Position numbers and translations under genes: made by a program. A stretch of DNA of 52,524 nucleotides from Planctomycetota bacterium (GTDB lineage: Bacteria > Planctomycetota > GCA-002687715 > DRQF01), in NCBI GenBank assembly GCA_011369445.1, contig DRQF01000293.1:1-52524 (forward strand), written 5' to 3'. The notes under the pieces are model-generated. The model was not told where the DNA came from. It worked only from the letters and a program-made list of their open reading frames with translations, and made no database searches. Shown here piece after piece: positions 23,537-31,214 of the stretch. Every line of letters begins with the position of its first letter. The first letter of the stretch is position 1.

Positions 23537-24763
23537 ATGGATCTGATCCTCAGGCATGAGGTGGAACGTTGCTGTGCCGGTCGCGACGCCACCGTCTCCT
23601 GCGAACTGCTCAATGACCTACTTGTGGACTATCTCCAGGCTGCGGGCTTCCTCAGGAGTCCAGGCCTGCAAGCGGCCATGAGAAGGACGCGGAGGGATTT
23701 GTTTCTTCCGGGGGTTGATCCCAGGACGTGCTATTCAGACCGCGCCGTACGCACGGTTGCCGACAGCTCGGGGGACGTCTTGTCGTCCTGCTCCACCCCT
23801 TCGATCATCGTCTCCATGGTCGAGGCTCTCGGGTTGGTCGGGCAAGAACGTGTCCTCGAGATCGGAACGGGAACCGGGTATGCGGCGGCTTTGACGGCCC
23901 GATCTGCCCCCGACGTCCAGGTCGTTTCGGTCGAGTGCATCGAGGAGGCCGCGTCTTCCGCGGCCGAACGTCTGCGACTTCTTGGAATCGACGCTGTTCG
24001 GGTGGTTCACGGGAACGGTATCGAGGCTGCGCGGACGCTCGCTCCCTTCGATCGGGTGCTCATATCGTGCGGATTGTCCGAGCTCCCCGAGGGGCTCGAA
24101 GACCTTTTGGCTCCCCAAGGAAGGGTCGTAGCACCGCTGCAGGGATTCGTTCACCTACTGGACCGAGTGGGAGGCGGTTGGCGAGGCCGCGTTCTCATGC
24201 CCGCTGGATTCATTCCGCTTCGCGAGAATGATGCGACCGGGTCGGGCTGGGTTTGGATGGATGCCGCCGCGGCTCGCGGTGCGCAGGCCGTTCGCCGAGG
24301 GCACGGCTTTCCCGCCGGTGCCGGCCCGGAGACCTGGCTTGCCGAGACTCCCTCCGCGGCGACGGCGCTCGACGGTGTTCCGGCCGAGATCCTCGATTCC
24401 ATGCTCCTCGCGTTTCAGAGCTGTGATGGGAGGCGCTTTTTCGAGTGCGCCGAGGAGGAGCGGTCTTGGGGGTTCGGATTCGCCGACAAAGGGGGGGCGG
24501 TTCTTTGCCGGGTCGAGGGCGCCTACGGCTTTCGACACTACCCCGTCGATCCGCTGAGCGTGCGATTCGAGGTCTATGGGGACGAAGCTCCCACGGAGGA
24601 GTTCTTCGCGCGGTTCGAATCTCTGATGAGCCTGCCGCCCCTGTCCGAGATCGAGGTGTCGACGGACCGCCATAGACCTCCGGATCGGGAGATCTTCTCC
24701 TGCCGCCGGGGAGGGAGCTCGTGGGTGTACCACTGGGTCGAACCGAGCCTTTCTCCGCGTTGA
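23537..24763 (+). CDS. PCMT-like protein methyltransferase with C-terminal extension
   Basis: A 408-residue protein whose first half is a protein-L-isoaspartate O-methyltransferase-like SAM domain. It shows RDLFLPG and CYSDRAVRTV near the N-terminus, SSCSTPSIIVSMVEALGL, motif I VLEIGTGTGYAAALTA, SVECIEEAA and a final LAPQGRVVAPLQG. Housekeeping Pcm enzymes end near residue 220. Here about 170 further residues follow, with a tail GGSSWVYHWVEPSLSPR I do not recognise. Pcm repairs isoaspartyl residues; long PCMT variants can also act in peptide natural product pathways. The start at ATG 23537 is supported by GTGAGGGG seven bases upstream; a TTG 39 bases earlier gives no better RBS. A TATATT lies at 23509-23514 as a possible -10. 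Confidence 0.85.
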   Translation: MDLILRHEVERCCAGRDATVSCELLNDLLVDYLQAAGFLRSPGLQAAMRRTRRDLFLPGVDPRTCYSDRAVRTVADSSGDVLSSCSTPSIIVSMVEALGLVGQERVLEIGTGTGYAAALTARSAPDVQVVSVECIEEAASSAAERLRLLGIDAVRVVHGNGIEAARTLAPFDRVLISCGLSELPEGLEDLLAPQGRVVAPLQGFVHLLDRVGGGWRGRVLMPAGFIPLRENDATGSGWVWMDAAAARGAQAVRRGHGFPAGAGPETWLAETPSAATALDGVPAEILDSMLLAFQSCDGRRFFECAEEERSWGFGFADKGGAVLCRVEGAYGFRHYPVDPLSVRFEVYGDEAPTEEFFARFESLMSLPPLSEIEVSTDRHRPPDREIFSCRRGGSSWVYHWVEPSLSPR

Positions 24764-24796
24764 TGCGTGGGGGCTGCGGGTTAGGATGAGTCTCCC

Positions 24797-25060
24797 ATGA
24801 CGAAGGAGACCGTCTTGACCATCCGCCTGCTGGCTTTCGGAGCCCTCTCCGATCACCTGGGGAACCGGCCCATCGAGATGAACCTCGCGACGGGGAGCCG
24901 GGTCTCGGACCTGCTCGTACGAGTCGGACGGGACTATCCAGCGGCCGAATCCCAGTTGCCTCACTGCATGATAGCGGTGAACAGGGAATACGTGGCGAGA
25001 GAGTACGTCCTTGCCGGGGGAGACGAAGTGGCTCTGCTTCCTCCCGTCAGCGGAGGTTGA
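24797..25060 (+). CDS. moaD: Molybdopterin synthase small subunit MoaD
   Basis: An 87-residue ubiquitin-fold sulfur carrier. It starts with the beta strands LTIRLLAFGALSDHLG, has AVNREYVAREYVLAGGDEVALLPPVSGG at the end in the family pattern, and finishes with the diglycine that is thiocarboxylated. With MoaE it forms molybdopterin synthase, which adds the dithiolene sulfurs to precursor Z. moaE begins three bases after its stop, so the two are co-translated. No other moa gene is in the window. Confidence 0.95.
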   Translation: MTKETVLTIRLLAFGALSDHLGNRPIEMNLATGSRVSDLLVRVGRDYPAAESQLPHCMIAVNREYVAREYVLAGGDEVALLPPVSGG

Positions 25061-25063
25061 TCC

Positions 25064-25471
25064 ATGCAACGCATCGTAGAAGTCGGCACTGAGCCCATCG
25101 ATCTGGAGGCGATCGAGAAGAACTTCTCCACTCCGGAATGCGGAGCCGTGCTGACGTTTCGCGGCATCGTGCGGGATCACGCCGACGGCCATGTGACCGA
25201 CGCCATCGACTACACGTGCTACGACGCCATGGCGAAGAAGGAACTCGATGCCGTGGTCGATCGCTGTCTCGAAGCACACCCCGTCTCTCACGTGGCCGTC
25301 CTGCATAGGACGGGCGTCCTCGAGGTCGGAGAGGCGAGTCTGGGGATCGTGGTGGCGTCGCCGCATCGCGCGGAGGCCTTCGCCTGCGCGGCCATGATCA
25401 TCGACGAGATCAAAAAGACCGTACCGATTTGGAAGCACGAAATCGGCCCGGACGGAAAGCGCTGGGCCTGA
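25064..25471 (+). CDS. moaE: Molybdopterin synthase large subunit MoaE
   Basis: A 135-residue MoaE, the catalytic subunit of molybdopterin synthase in the cytoplasm. Family features are ECGAVLTFRGIVRDH, the central TCYDAMAKKELD, VAVLHRTGVLEVGEASLGIVV and the active-site lysine region IKKTVPIWKHE near the C-terminus. Length is normal. It follows moaD with a GGAGG ribosome binding site inside the end of moaD, and is followed two bases later by a zinc-ribbon membrane protein, so three genes may share one mRNA. Confidence 0.96.
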   Translation: MQRIVEVGTEPIDLEAIEKNFSTPECGAVLTFRGIVRDHADGHVTDAIDYTCYDAMAKKELDAVVDRCLEAHPVSHVAVLHRTGVLEVGEASLGIVVASPHRAEAFACAAMIIDEIKKTVPIWKHEIGPDGKRWA

Positions 25472-25472
25472 C

Positions 25473-26267
25473 ATGACTGCCGACCTTCCGGACCGACTCT
25501 GCTCGAGCTGCCAGCAATTCGTCAGCCGCGTGGCGGTGTTCTGTGAGCACTGTGGGGCTCGCCTCGATCTCATTCCTCCTTCGCCCCCAGCCAGCGAAGA
25601 CTTCCCCGAATTGGCCACTCCGGATTTCGTTTCTGAGTTTGAGGGGCGGGAGACCCGGCGAATGATCGGCGAGATGTTCAACCGGCATCTCGAACTCCTC
25701 AAGGACTACCGCAAGCGTCTTCGGCAACTGGAACGCCATACGGACGACATCGAACGTCGTCTCGCGGCTCGCACGGGTGAGCCTCATTCGCTCGAGCGCA
25801 GTGAGCGCATCCAGAGCGATCTCGAAGCTCTCGAGGCGATCGGAGACCAGTGGGAGGAACTTCAGCTCTCCTACAATCAGGAATCGGAAGCGCTGGACGA
25901 GGAATTCCTGGACCGTTTCGCCGAGCTCGAGCTGGACGTGGATCTCCCCGAGGATCTACGCAATCGCATCGACAAAGAACTCACGGTGATGAATCAGATG
26001 CTGGATCGCACCAGCGAACGTTTGACGTCACTGGGGGCCCTGGGCAATGGGCTGCTCGCTCGTGCCGCGGGAAAATGGGTCGGTGGGGAGGCCACGAAAG
26101 GCGGAGGGGGCACTTGGGGGATCTTGGCGTGGAGCGTCGCGATCCTGGGGCCGTCCCTGTGGGCTCATTTCTCCGCCGGCCTGCCATGGATTCGGTCCGC
26201 GTCCTTCCTCGTTCCGGGCCTCATCGCTTGGCTCCTGTTTCTTTGGGGCCAGCGTCACCGGTCCTGA
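25473..26267 (+). CDS. Zinc-ribbon, coiled-coil membrane protein
   Basis: A 264-residue protein not assigned to a named family. It begins with a four-cysteine zinc ribbon (CSSC at 10-13, CEHCG about 23-27). Residues about 65-190 are charged and helical, likely a coiled coil (LELLKDYRKRLRQLERHTDD, EALDEEFLDRFAELELD). Two hydrophobic segments close the protein (WGILAWSVAILGPSLWAHF and ASFLVPGLIAWLLFLW). A cytoplasmic N-terminal sensor or scaffold tethered to the inner membrane is inferred. It starts one base after the moaE stop; a functional link to molybdenum cofactor synthesis is possible but not shown. The downstream 255 bases to the next gene hold a regulatory module. Confidence 0.82.
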   Translation: MTADLPDRLCSSCQQFVSRVAVFCEHCGARLDLIPPSPPASEDFPELATPDFVSEFEGRETRRMIGEMFNRHLELLKDYRKRLRQLERHTDDIERRLAARTGEPHSLERSERIQSDLEALEAIGDQWEELQLSYNQESEALDEEFLDRFAELELDVDLPEDLRNRIDKELTVMNQMLDRTSERLTSLGALGNGLLARAAGKWVGGEATKGGGGTWGILAWSVAILGPSLWAHFSAGLPWIRSASFLVPGLIAWLLFLWGQRHRS

Positions 26268-26299
26268 CGGCCATCTCCATTCGTTTTCCATCTCAGATT

Positions 26300-26354
26300 A
26301 TACAATTCATACTTTTCGTGCATCTATGGACGCAGTCCATGCCTCGGGGCCGAG
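26300..26354 (+). promoter_or_regulatory. Promoter-like ATACAATTCA plus leader hairpins
   Basis: In the 255-base gap before the gene at 26523, ATACAATTCA (26300-26309) resembles a -10 region. It is followed by two hairpins, TGGAC-GCA-GTCCA (26327-26339) and CCTCG-GGGC-CGAGG (26341-26354). The same arrangement, with TGCCTCGGGG(G)CCGAGGA shared, recurs at 48857-48902. No convincing -35 is seen. If used, it would give a leader of about 210 bases for the secreted-protein/sigma/anti-sigma operon. Confidence 0.4.
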
Positions 26355-26522
26355 GATTTCTGGGGAGGACTTCCAAATGAAGGGCCCTCCGTCGTATCAT
26401 AGGGGCTCCGCATAAGATGAGGTCGTGTCCCCTGCCTGTCGAGGCACGGGGAGGCGCCCTCGATTGCGCGGACGTTTACGCGCCCGTTGTTCGAGACTCG
26501 TCTGTCTCGGAAAGGTGAAGCC

Positions 26523-27215
26523 ATGACGCGCACTCAGACGCTTTGGGCCCTGCTCCTGACGTTCATCCTCGCGACGTTCCAAGCGAGTGGTCAGGCTCAA
26601 CTCTCTCTCACTCCCACGCAGCTGACTCCCCCGCCTGCAGGGTTCGAGATGTCCGTCCGTCTCGATCAGAAGACCCAATTGTGTCTGGTGGACATCCAGG
26701 GCGCCCCCGCATTCGAATGGGTGGCTCTCGAGGCTGTCGTCACGAATCATTTTGTGGGCGGGATGACGTTCGTTCAGACGTTCACCCAGTTCTATCAGGC
26801 CGACCAAACGGGGCGAGTGAGCTTCGTGCAGGGCCTGCATTCGTCGCCGATGGTGTTGTCGTCCAGCGCGGACATCCACGCCATGTACGTCGAGTTCTAT
26901 TCTCCGACGAATTACGTCATCCATGACACCCCTCATTGGGTGATGACGGGCGTGCACCTCAACAGTGGGCACGCCATCGCCTCCCAGTCTCCTCGCGCTT
27001 ATGAATCCATCGTGAGCGCGATTCGTTCGCCGCTGCCGCCTCGGGGATCCCGACGCGGCGTGCGATTCCCGGCAGTGACCAACGCCTACACGTTGGATGA
27101 TCCCAGTTCTCCGACTCCCGACGGCCTTTCCGGGAGCGGAACCTGGTATGCCGCTGGACCCGCCAGCATGTACCAGGCCTCTTCCGGACCGGCCGGCGTC
27201 TTCACTGCCAACTGA
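26523..27215 (+). CDS. Secreted hypothetical protein, 230 aa
   Basis: A 230-residue exported protein with a Sec signal peptide (MTRTQTLWALLLTFILATFQ, cut near ASGQA). The ATG at 26523 is preceded by GGAAAGGTGA, which decides it over the start 36 bases upstream. The mature part is aromatic and beta-rich (FVQTFTQFYQADQTGRVSFV, HDTPHWVMTGVHLNS) with a proline- and serine-rich tail. No family recognised. It is the first gene of a compact cluster with the sigma-like gene (25 bases downstream) and the zinc-finger anti-sigma-like gene, so it may be a target or an input of that regulatory pair (inference). Confidence 0.75.
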   Translation: MTRTQTLWALLLTFILATFQASGQAQLSLTPTQLTPPPAGFEMSVRLDQKTQLCLVDIQGAPAFEWVALEAVVTNHFVGGMTFVQTFTQFYQADQTGRVSFVQGLHSSPMVLSSSADIHAMYVEFYSPTNYVIHDTPHWVMTGVHLNSGHAIASQSPRAYESIVSAIRSPLPPRGSRRGVRFPAVTNAYTLDDPSSPTPDGLSGSGTWYAAGPASMYQASSGPAGVFTAN

Positions 27216-27240
27216 TCGCAGAAGGGAATCGGAGCGAACG

Positions 27241-28386
27241 ATGGAACTACAAGAACTGAAACAACGAACCGAGGCGACCATGGCTGAGAAGGCTCTGCCT
27301 CGAGGGACCAGAAGGTTGGCCTACGAATTCTCCGACCTTCTGGGCCGCGTCACGGAGATGGCGGAGTCGGACGCCACCCCGAGCCGGACCCGTGGCAAGG
27401 CGTGGGAATTCCTCGCCTGTCTGACTGGCCGCGCCGCGGAACATGGTGAACAATTCCACCAGGAAGCCTTTCTGCTGAATTTCGTCGGCGAGGCCCTCGT
27501 CCAGTCGGATTACCGGAATGAAGCCGTTCTCGACTTCATGAAGACGGGGCTTTACTTCTACGGATTGGCCCATATCGAGCGATTCCATCGTGCCCAGTCC
27601 TTCTCGTACATGTCGGCCCATGCGGAGCTGATCTCCGACTATTTCAGTCGTGCCGCCATGAAGTCCCTCGTGAGGTTCGGACGGGAGCGGATCGCCGAAG
27701 GTCGCCCGTTCTGCTTGGTTCATCACTACCTCAACGCCCTCAAGAAGCGGTACTGGGCGACCCGACGCGAGGAGCAGGACGCGCTGAGCGTGTCCGTCTC
27801 CCTCGATGCCGTCGGCGACGCCGACGTTTCTCAGCGGACTTCCTCGTCCGTTTCCGATCGGCTCGAAACCGCCGAGGGGGCCGAGTCGGAAGATCGCGTC
27901 GCGTTGATGATTCGGATCTTCGGGACGCGCCTGACCGAGTTGCAGCAACGGATCTACCTGCATCGTCACCCTGTCGCCGTGCAAGCCCTGTACGACGAAG
28001 AGGGACGCTTGGAGGATGAGTTGCGGTCCTTGGTAAGCGAGGCCCGCGGTGATGAGGGCGCCCGCCTCACCTGGATGGAAATCTCTCAGCGGTATGGGCT
28101 GGCCGAGAAGTCCGCGAAACGCGAGTATCTGAGATCACTGGTCGTGCTGCTCGGCGAGGCTGCGGAGGCCGTCCACACGGACCTGCGACAACCCCACTTC
28201 GTCCGTCGCGTTCTTCGCAGCTTGCGGAGCGTGATTCAAGAGCGCGATCTCAAGTTGCGAGACGGTTCGGGCCGCGGTTTGGGGAGAATCGTGGAGCGCT
28301 GGGAGATCGCTTTGCGGCTTGTCCTCAACAACATCCGTGTCACCGTGGGCGAGGCCGAATCGGGTGGGAGGGAGGTCGCGTCCTGA
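27241..28386 (+). CDS. Putative sigma-70-like transcription factor (divergent)
   Basis: A 381-residue protein that I read as a divergent sigma factor. A region-4-like part is visible near residues 225-295: LTELQQRIYLHRHP, an acidic insertion, then the helix-turn-helix-like LTWMEISQRYGLAEKSAKRE that parallels the EIA-x-x-LG-x-S segment of ECF sigma factors. A weaker region-2-like segment (AVLDFMKTGLYFYGLAHIERF, SYMSAHAELISDYFSR) lies earlier. The protein is about twice the length of an ordinary ECF sigma factor. The strongest support is context: the next gene has a zinc anti-sigma motif. The start at 27241 has GGAG seven bases upstream. Without a profile search a different DNA-binding family remains possible. 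Confidence 0.6.
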   Translation: MELQELKQRTEATMAEKALPRGTRRLAYEFSDLLGRVTEMAESDATPSRTRGKAWEFLACLTGRAAEHGEQFHQEAFLLNFVGEALVQSDYRNEAVLDFMKTGLYFYGLAHIERFHRAQSFSYMSAHAELISDYFSRAAMKSLVRFGRERIAEGRPFCLVHHYLNALKKRYWATRREEQDALSVSVSLDAVGDADVSQRTSSSVSDRLETAEGAESEDRVALMIRIFGTRLTELQQRIYLHRHPVAVQALYDEEGRLEDELRSLVSEARGDEGARLTWMEISQRYGLAEKSAKREYLRSLVVLLGEAAEAVHTDLRQPHFVRRVLRSLRSVIQERDLKLRDGSGRGLGRIVERWEIALRLVLNNIRVTVGEAESGGREVAS

Positions 28387-28459
28387 CGTTCCTCCCTCGC
28401 TCATCGTGCCAACCTTGCATCCCCCCAAGGAAGCTGTTTTCGTCGAACCGAGGAGGTCG

Positions 28460-29434
28460 ATGACGCGCGACGATTCCTGTCGATTCGTAGAGGACTACCT
28501 GGGGCGCTTCGCCGGCAGGCAGGACGAGCTCGACCACGAGGCCATTTCGGACCATGTCAAGACGTGTTCGTCCTGCTACGAACTCATGTCGGCATTCTTC
28601 CAGAACCTGGATGTGCCGGAGAGCGGCTACATCCGCGAAACCGTCGATGATCTGACCCTTTCCCTCTACAACTTGGCCAAGGCGTTGATGCGGCAGCCCG
28701 CCGCCAAGGAAGAGGATCCCGATCTGGAGAACGTCCTATTCGTTTCGAATCCGGACGCGTCTCCCGACCACTACAAGGAGGAGGCCGTCGAGATCACGGA
28801 GGACGTGGAAGATTTCACTGGTCGAGACGATTTCCGTGGCGCCAGCATGGAGGGCATGCGGAATCTGATGGCTCGATCCAGGCGTGAAGTCGACCTTCTC
28901 CTCTCGTTGCTCGACCGAGGGATTGCTCTCGAGGGGCAGTACTCTTGGGACTGCCGGAACCTCAAGGCCATCTTGCTGCTGACAGAGGAACGCCTCGAAG
29001 ACGCGGAAAGAGAGTTGAGGGCGATTCTCGCACTCCGCGGAGCCGACGTCTATCTGCGCTCCGTGCAGGTCCACGCGATGAACAACCTCTCCTACGTGTG
29101 TTCCATGAAGGGCGACCTCGGTGAGGCCCTCAAATGGGCGACGCGGTCCCGCGTCCTGGCGGAGGAATGCAATCTCGATCCGGTCCCCTGTCGGTTCAGT
29201 CGAATGTTTTTCCTGCTCAAGCGTGACGGCCCTGGGGACCGCGACGCTGCCCGAGAAGAAGTGAGAGCGATCCTTGAACGAGACGGCGGATTGGAGGAAC
29301 TCCAGAATTGCCTGGCACTTCCGTCCAACAAGGAAATCCGGGAACTCTTCGTTGCAAAGGGCCTAGCGCGTGATTTCCCCCGGATTCTGCCCCCGAAAAT
29401 GACCCCTCCGGAGTCCGAGCGCACGGATTCTTGA
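28460..29434 (+). CDS. Zinc-finger anti-sigma-like protein with TPR-like C-terminus
   Basis: A 324-residue protein. Its N-terminus carries the anti-sigma zinc motif H-x3-C-x2-C (AISDHVKTCSSCYELMSAFF, with an upstream CRFVEDYLGRF), as in ZAS-domain anti-sigma factors. There is no membrane segment. The C-terminal two thirds are helical, with TPR-like pairs (NLKAILLLTEERLEDAEREL, AMNNLSYVCSMKGDLGEALKWA). A soluble anti-sigma factor that senses a cytoplasmic partner through its helical repeats is the likely reading. AGGAGG directly upstream of the ATG at 28460 fixes the start. It follows the sigma-like gene by 73 bases and is followed by a strong terminator, so these genes form a closed unit. Confidence 0.75.
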   Translation: MTRDDSCRFVEDYLGRFAGRQDELDHEAISDHVKTCSSCYELMSAFFQNLDVPESGYIRETVDDLTLSLYNLAKALMRQPAAKEEDPDLENVLFVSNPDASPDHYKEEAVEITEDVEDFTGRDDFRGASMEGMRNLMARSRREVDLLLSLLDRGIALEGQYSWDCRNLKAILLLTEERLEDAERELRAILALRGADVYLRSVQVHAMNNLSYVCSMKGDLGEALKWATRSRVLAEECNLDPVPCRFSRMFFLLKRDGPGDRDAAREEVRAILERDGGLEELQNCLALPSNKEIRELFVAKGLARDFPRILPPKMTPPESERTDS

Positions 29435-29537
29435 AGTTTTTGGAACGAGATTCTCATTCGAGACTCCCTGAGAGGTGGCCGGTTCCAAGCCTCCTCCCTT
29501 GGACATGGCCACGAACACGGACAAAGAGACTGGCAGT

Positions 29538-29576
29538 GGCCGCCCCGGAATCTGGCGATCCGGGGCGGCCTTTTTT
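29538..29576 (+). terminator. Strong Rho-independent terminator
   Basis: GGCCGCCCCGGA (29538-29549) and TCCGGGGCGGCC (29559-29570) form a perfect 12-bp stem with a 9-base loop, followed by six Ts (29571-29576). It ends the sigma/anti-sigma transcription unit about 100 bases after the last stop codon. Confidence 0.92.
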
Positions 29577-29662
29577 CAGGGCGAGGGTGGGGGCGCCCTT
29601 CTTTCCCGGCGTGTGCATGAGAAGGACTCTGCTCCGCCTCCGCCTTTTCTCCTCCAATCCTT

Positions 29663-31024
29663 ATGATCGGCCCCATGCGAATCGTGCACATCACGCACCA
29701 GTACCTGCCCGAGACGCGAGGGGGCGTGGAAAGCTACGTCCACGACATAGCTCGCACCCAACGGGCTGGTGGAAACGATGTCTGTGTCCTGAGCGGATCC
29801 TTCGCGCCGACGGAGAACGTCTCTTGGGAAGAAGGCGACGTGGACGGAGTCCCGGTGCATCGACTCCATCGCTTCGATCTTTTCTTCGACTCTTGGGACA
29901 AGATGGATTGCCCCGAGGCGGGTGTGGCCTTGGAGGAGAGATTGCGCGCCCTCCGCCCGGACGTGATTCACGTCCACCACTGGATTCGCCTCACCCAGGA
30001 CCTCGTTCACCGCCTGCGGCGAGCCGGATGGCCGGTGGTCGTCACCCTGCATGACCTCGCCACGACTTGCCCCAGGGGATTCCGCATCGACTATGAGGGC
30101 CGACCTTGTTCCCGACCGCTCGGAAAGGAGAGTTGCCGGCCCTGCGTTCCCCGGCGTCCGTGGTGGGACGACGTGCATACGGATCGGGAGATCGAGTTCT
30201 TTCGCCGTTCGGCGGGTTGGGAACTCCGAAGGGCCTCGATGCTTCTCTGCTCGACCGAGGCCTTGGCTCGCATCGTGACCGAGAACCATGGCCTCGACAT
30301 TGCGGACTGCCGCATCCTCCCCCTCGCCTATCGGCCCCGATTCGTGGACAGGCCTCGTGAGGTCGGGACGAATGAGCCCTTTCGCTTCGCCTATTGGGGA
30401 GCCGTCACCCCGCGAAAAGGCGTCGACATCCTGCTACGCGCCCTCCGCTCTTTGACGGGGTCCCGACCTTCCACCCACCGCCCGGTGACGTTGGAGGTCT
30501 TCGGCGCTTTCGACCACCCCTCCACCGAGAAGGAGTGCCGTGGTCTCGCGGAGGGGCTCCCCGTGACGTTTCACGGGCCATTCGACTATGCGGATCTCCC
30601 CGTCGCGGGATTGAGCGCCGCCGTCTTCCCGAGTCGCTGTTTCGAGACCTACGGTCTCGTGCTGGACGAGGCCTTCGAGTTGGGCTTGCCCGCGGTGGTC
30701 CCCGACATCGGGGCTTTTCCGGAGCGGCTGGGTGAGGCGGGACTGATCTTCGAGGCCGGTGACCCGGGAGATCTCGCCCGAAAAATGGGGGCCCTCGTGG
30801 ACGATCCTTCGCTTTACGAGAAGGCCAAGAGCTCCGTTCTCCCGGCCGGTCTGACTCTGGAGGAACACGCAAGACGCCTCGCCGAGATCTATGCGGAGGC
30901 CATCGCATCCCCCGACTCCGGTCGGGAGGTCGCGGCCCATTGCGTCACCGTGGATGACCGCCGCGCCCACCTTTTCCGTCAGAAGGAAGCCCTCTTCCGC
31001 CACAGTCTCAACCAGGGCGATTGA
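29663..31024 (+). CDS. Glycosyltransferase family 4 (GT-B)
   Basis: A 453-residue GT-B glycosyltransferase. The N-terminal acceptor domain starts HITHQYLPETRGGVESYVHD, the Gly-rich turn typical of GT4. A DVIHVHHW strand and VVTLHDLATTCPRGF follow. The donor domain has FRFAYWGAVTPRKGVDILLRAL, VTFHGPFDYADL and the E-x7-E-type region FETYGLVLDEAFELGLPAVV. It transfers a sugar from a nucleotide donor to an unknown acceptor on the cytoplasmic face. A CxxC pair (SCRPCVPRRPW) lies mid-protein, as in some polysaccharide GT4 enzymes. Two ATGs (29663, 29675) are possible and neither has a clear ribosome binding site. The gene is isolated: terminator upstream, convergent gene downstream. Confidence 0.9.
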   Translation: MIGPMRIVHITHQYLPETRGGVESYVHDIARTQRAGGNDVCVLSGSFAPTENVSWEEGDVDGVPVHRLHRFDLFFDSWDKMDCPEAGVALEERLRALRPDVIHVHHWIRLTQDLVHRLRRAGWPVVVTLHDLATTCPRGFRIDYEGRPCSRPLGKESCRPCVPRRPWWDDVHTDREIEFFRRSAGWELRRASMLLCSTEALARIVTENHGLDIADCRILPLAYRPRFVDRPREVGTNEPFRFAYWGAVTPRKGVDILLRALRSLTGSRPSTHRPVTLEVFGAFDHPSTEKECRGLAEGLPVTFHGPFDYADLPVAGLSAAVFPSRCFETYGLVLDEAFELGLPAVVPDIGAFPERLGEAGLIFEAGDPGDLARKMGALVDDPSLYEKAKSSVLPAGLTLEEHARRLAEIYAEAIASPDSGREVAAHCVTVDDRRAHLFRQKEALFRHSLNQGD

Positions 31025-31214
31025 CCTTCACCTCTCCTCGCGGAGTGACGCGGTCCTCCTCGTCCTGCTTTCCGCGCCCTGCGCCTCCGTGAGAGGTTCT
31101 TCTGCTGGAGTCGGGACGTCCTCGTCCCGCGAACCTCGGCTGGCGTGATCCTTACCCCGTCGCGTCGTACTCTGGACCGGCGACTTCAGACGCCATGACC
31201 CGCGCTGCGGCGTC

